DNA from: an uncultured Coriobacteriales bacterium
GTDB lineage: Bacteria; Actinomycetota; Coriobacteriia; Coriobacteriales; UMGS124
Reading direction: 5' to 3'
Length of the DNA: 13,484 nt
Assembly: GCA_934654475.1 (NCBI GenBank)
Contig: CAKUFZ010000037.1
Coordinates: forward strand, 1-13,484
A model generated the notes under the pieces. It did not search any database. It was not told where the DNA came from and worked only from the letters and a program-made list of their open reading frames with translations. This document shows positions 13,187 to 13,484 of this stretch, piece after piece. The stretch's first letter is position 1, and each line of letters begins with the position of its first letter. The translations under genes and the position numbers were made by a program.

Positions 13187-13291
13187 GCCCCCGGCGGGGG
13201 CATGACGTAACCGCAGCGGCCCGCCGCGGCTGCGCCGCAGCTGTGCCGAGCCCCTACGGGGCGTTACCAAAGCCCCCGGCTATGCCGGGGG
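13187..13291. repeat. Cluster of right-end hairpins after tnpA, all with 3-nt loops
   Basis: Four short perfect stems follow the tnpA stop: GCCCCC-GGC-GGGGGC (13187-13201), GCGGC-TGC-GCCGC (13226-13238), GCCCC-TAC-GGGGC (13250-13262) and CCCCCGGC-TAT-GCCGGGGG (13273-13291). The last, followed by ATGTTTAC, is the best candidate for the functional right end. The first is followed by ATGACGTAAC and the third by GTTACC, so they may be decayed or accessory copies. They could also act as transcription terminators, though no T run follows. Confidence 0.55.
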
Positions 13292-13299
13292 ATGTTTAC

Positions 13300-13484
13300 T
13301 TACGGCTATCTCTGGAACGAAGCCAGAGACCAATGGCTGGTTGACCCCGAAGCCGCAGAGGTGGTCAAGCGCATTTTTGCCATGACGATTGAGGGCTACG
13401 GTCCGTGTCAGATCGCCAGCAAGCTGAAAGAAGAAAAAGTCCTCATTCCGTCCGCTTACCTTGCCCAGCACGGCGAGGGCGTGA
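13300..13484 (+). pseudogene. Internal fragment of a large serine recombinase, N-terminal part missing and running off the window
   Basis: From TAC 13301 the plus frame is open to the window edge and gives 61 residues: YGYLWNEARDQWLVDPEAAEV, then VKRIFAMTIEGYGPCQIASKL and KEEKVLIPSAYLAQHGEGV. This matches the 'recombinase' domain after the catalytic domain in large serine recombinases of conjugative or mobilisable elements (Tn1549/TndX-like). The ~160-residue catalytic domain with the active serine is absent; the insertion sequence sits directly in its place. An in-frame ATG at 13292 lies in the insertion sequence end, but with no spaced ribosome binding site. By hand count the fragment is about 57% G+C, lower than the reductase genes, which fits acquisition from Firmicutes. 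The fragment cannot be catalytic on its own. Confidence 0.75.

Larger units (their letters stand above)
12627..13299 (+). mobile_element. IS200/IS605-type insertion sequence carrying tnpA only
   Basis: The element contains a single HUH transposase gene and is bounded by subterminal hairpins with 3-nt loops: ACCACAGGC-TCC-GCCTGTGGT on the left (12639-12659) and CCCCCGGC-TAT-GCCGGGGG on the right (13273-13291), followed by ATGTTTAC. Elements of this family lack terminal inverted repeats and target duplications, and are recognised through such hairpins. There is no tnpB. The ends are estimates: TTGAT at 12622-12626 is a plausible left cleavage tetranucleotide/pentanucleotide and TTTAC (13295-13299) a plausible right end, each within about 10 bp. 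Left flank is a LuxR-type gene, right flank a serine recombinase, so the flanks do not belong to one interrupted gene. Confidence 0.8.

Noticed and set aside
13280..13471. Minus-strand 63-codon frame opposite the recombinase fragment
   Set aside because: The plus frame clearly matches serine recombinases; the antisense frame has no motif.
1..13484. CRISPR arrays, tRNA and rRNA genes
   Set aside because: No regularly spaced repeats of 24-37 bp and no cloverleaf or rRNA-like sequence seen on either strand by eye.

Overview
The window looks like chromosomal accessory DNA from a GC-rich anaerobic gut actinobacterium of the class Coriobacteriia, most likely an Eggerthella/Gordonibacter/Adlercreutzia/Slackia-type organism. 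The argument is gene content: several Tat-exported FAD flavoproteins of the fumarate/urocanate reductase superfamily lie beside polytopic membrane proteins ending in a LuxR helix-turn-helix, a pairing very characteristic of that group. The genus cannot be fixed from the sequence alone.

Layout, left to right. (1) 1-138 is the end of a ribbon-helix-helix protein, followed by a degenerate 37-bp duplication and a strong terminator. (2) 303-2234 (-) encodes a two-helix membrane sensor fused to an AraC output domain. It diverges from 2437-4290 (+), a Tat-exported FAD flavoprotein; a 33-bp dyad lies in the shared intergenic region and an SD-overlapping hairpin in the flavoprotein leader. (3) 4537-6132 (+) is a membrane LuxR regulator. 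It converges on 6308-8266 (-), a Tat-exported FMN-plus-FAD reductase with the intact fumarate-reductase-type catalytic set. (4) 8633-10231 (-) is a third Tat-exported FAD flavoprotein, divergent from membrane LuxR regulator 10517-12013 (+). (5) 12045-about 12626 (-) is the C-terminal remnant of a third membrane LuxR regulator, cut by an IS200/IS605-type insertion sequence (about 12627-13299) carrying only tnpA. (6) From 13300 to the end is the middle of a large serine recombinase, so the insertion sequence bridges two unrelated broken genes.

How the genes may work together (inference from family and layout): each regulator would sense an organic molecule at the membrane and switch on an exported flavoprotein that uses it, or a related compound, as electron acceptor or substrate. 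Only the middle enzyme (6308-8266) keeps the FMN domain and the active-site Arg and His residues of fumarate-type reductases. The other two lack the catalytic Arg and have rebuilt substrate pockets, so their substrates and even reaction types are open. No cytochrome, quinol dehydrogenase or ApbE flavin transferase gene is present, so the electron donor must be encoded elsewhere.

The strongest leads for unreported biology are the two divergent flavoproteins with their dedicated membrane sensors, the operator-like repeats in all three flavoprotein promoter regions, and the chimeric insertion-sequence junction at the right edge.
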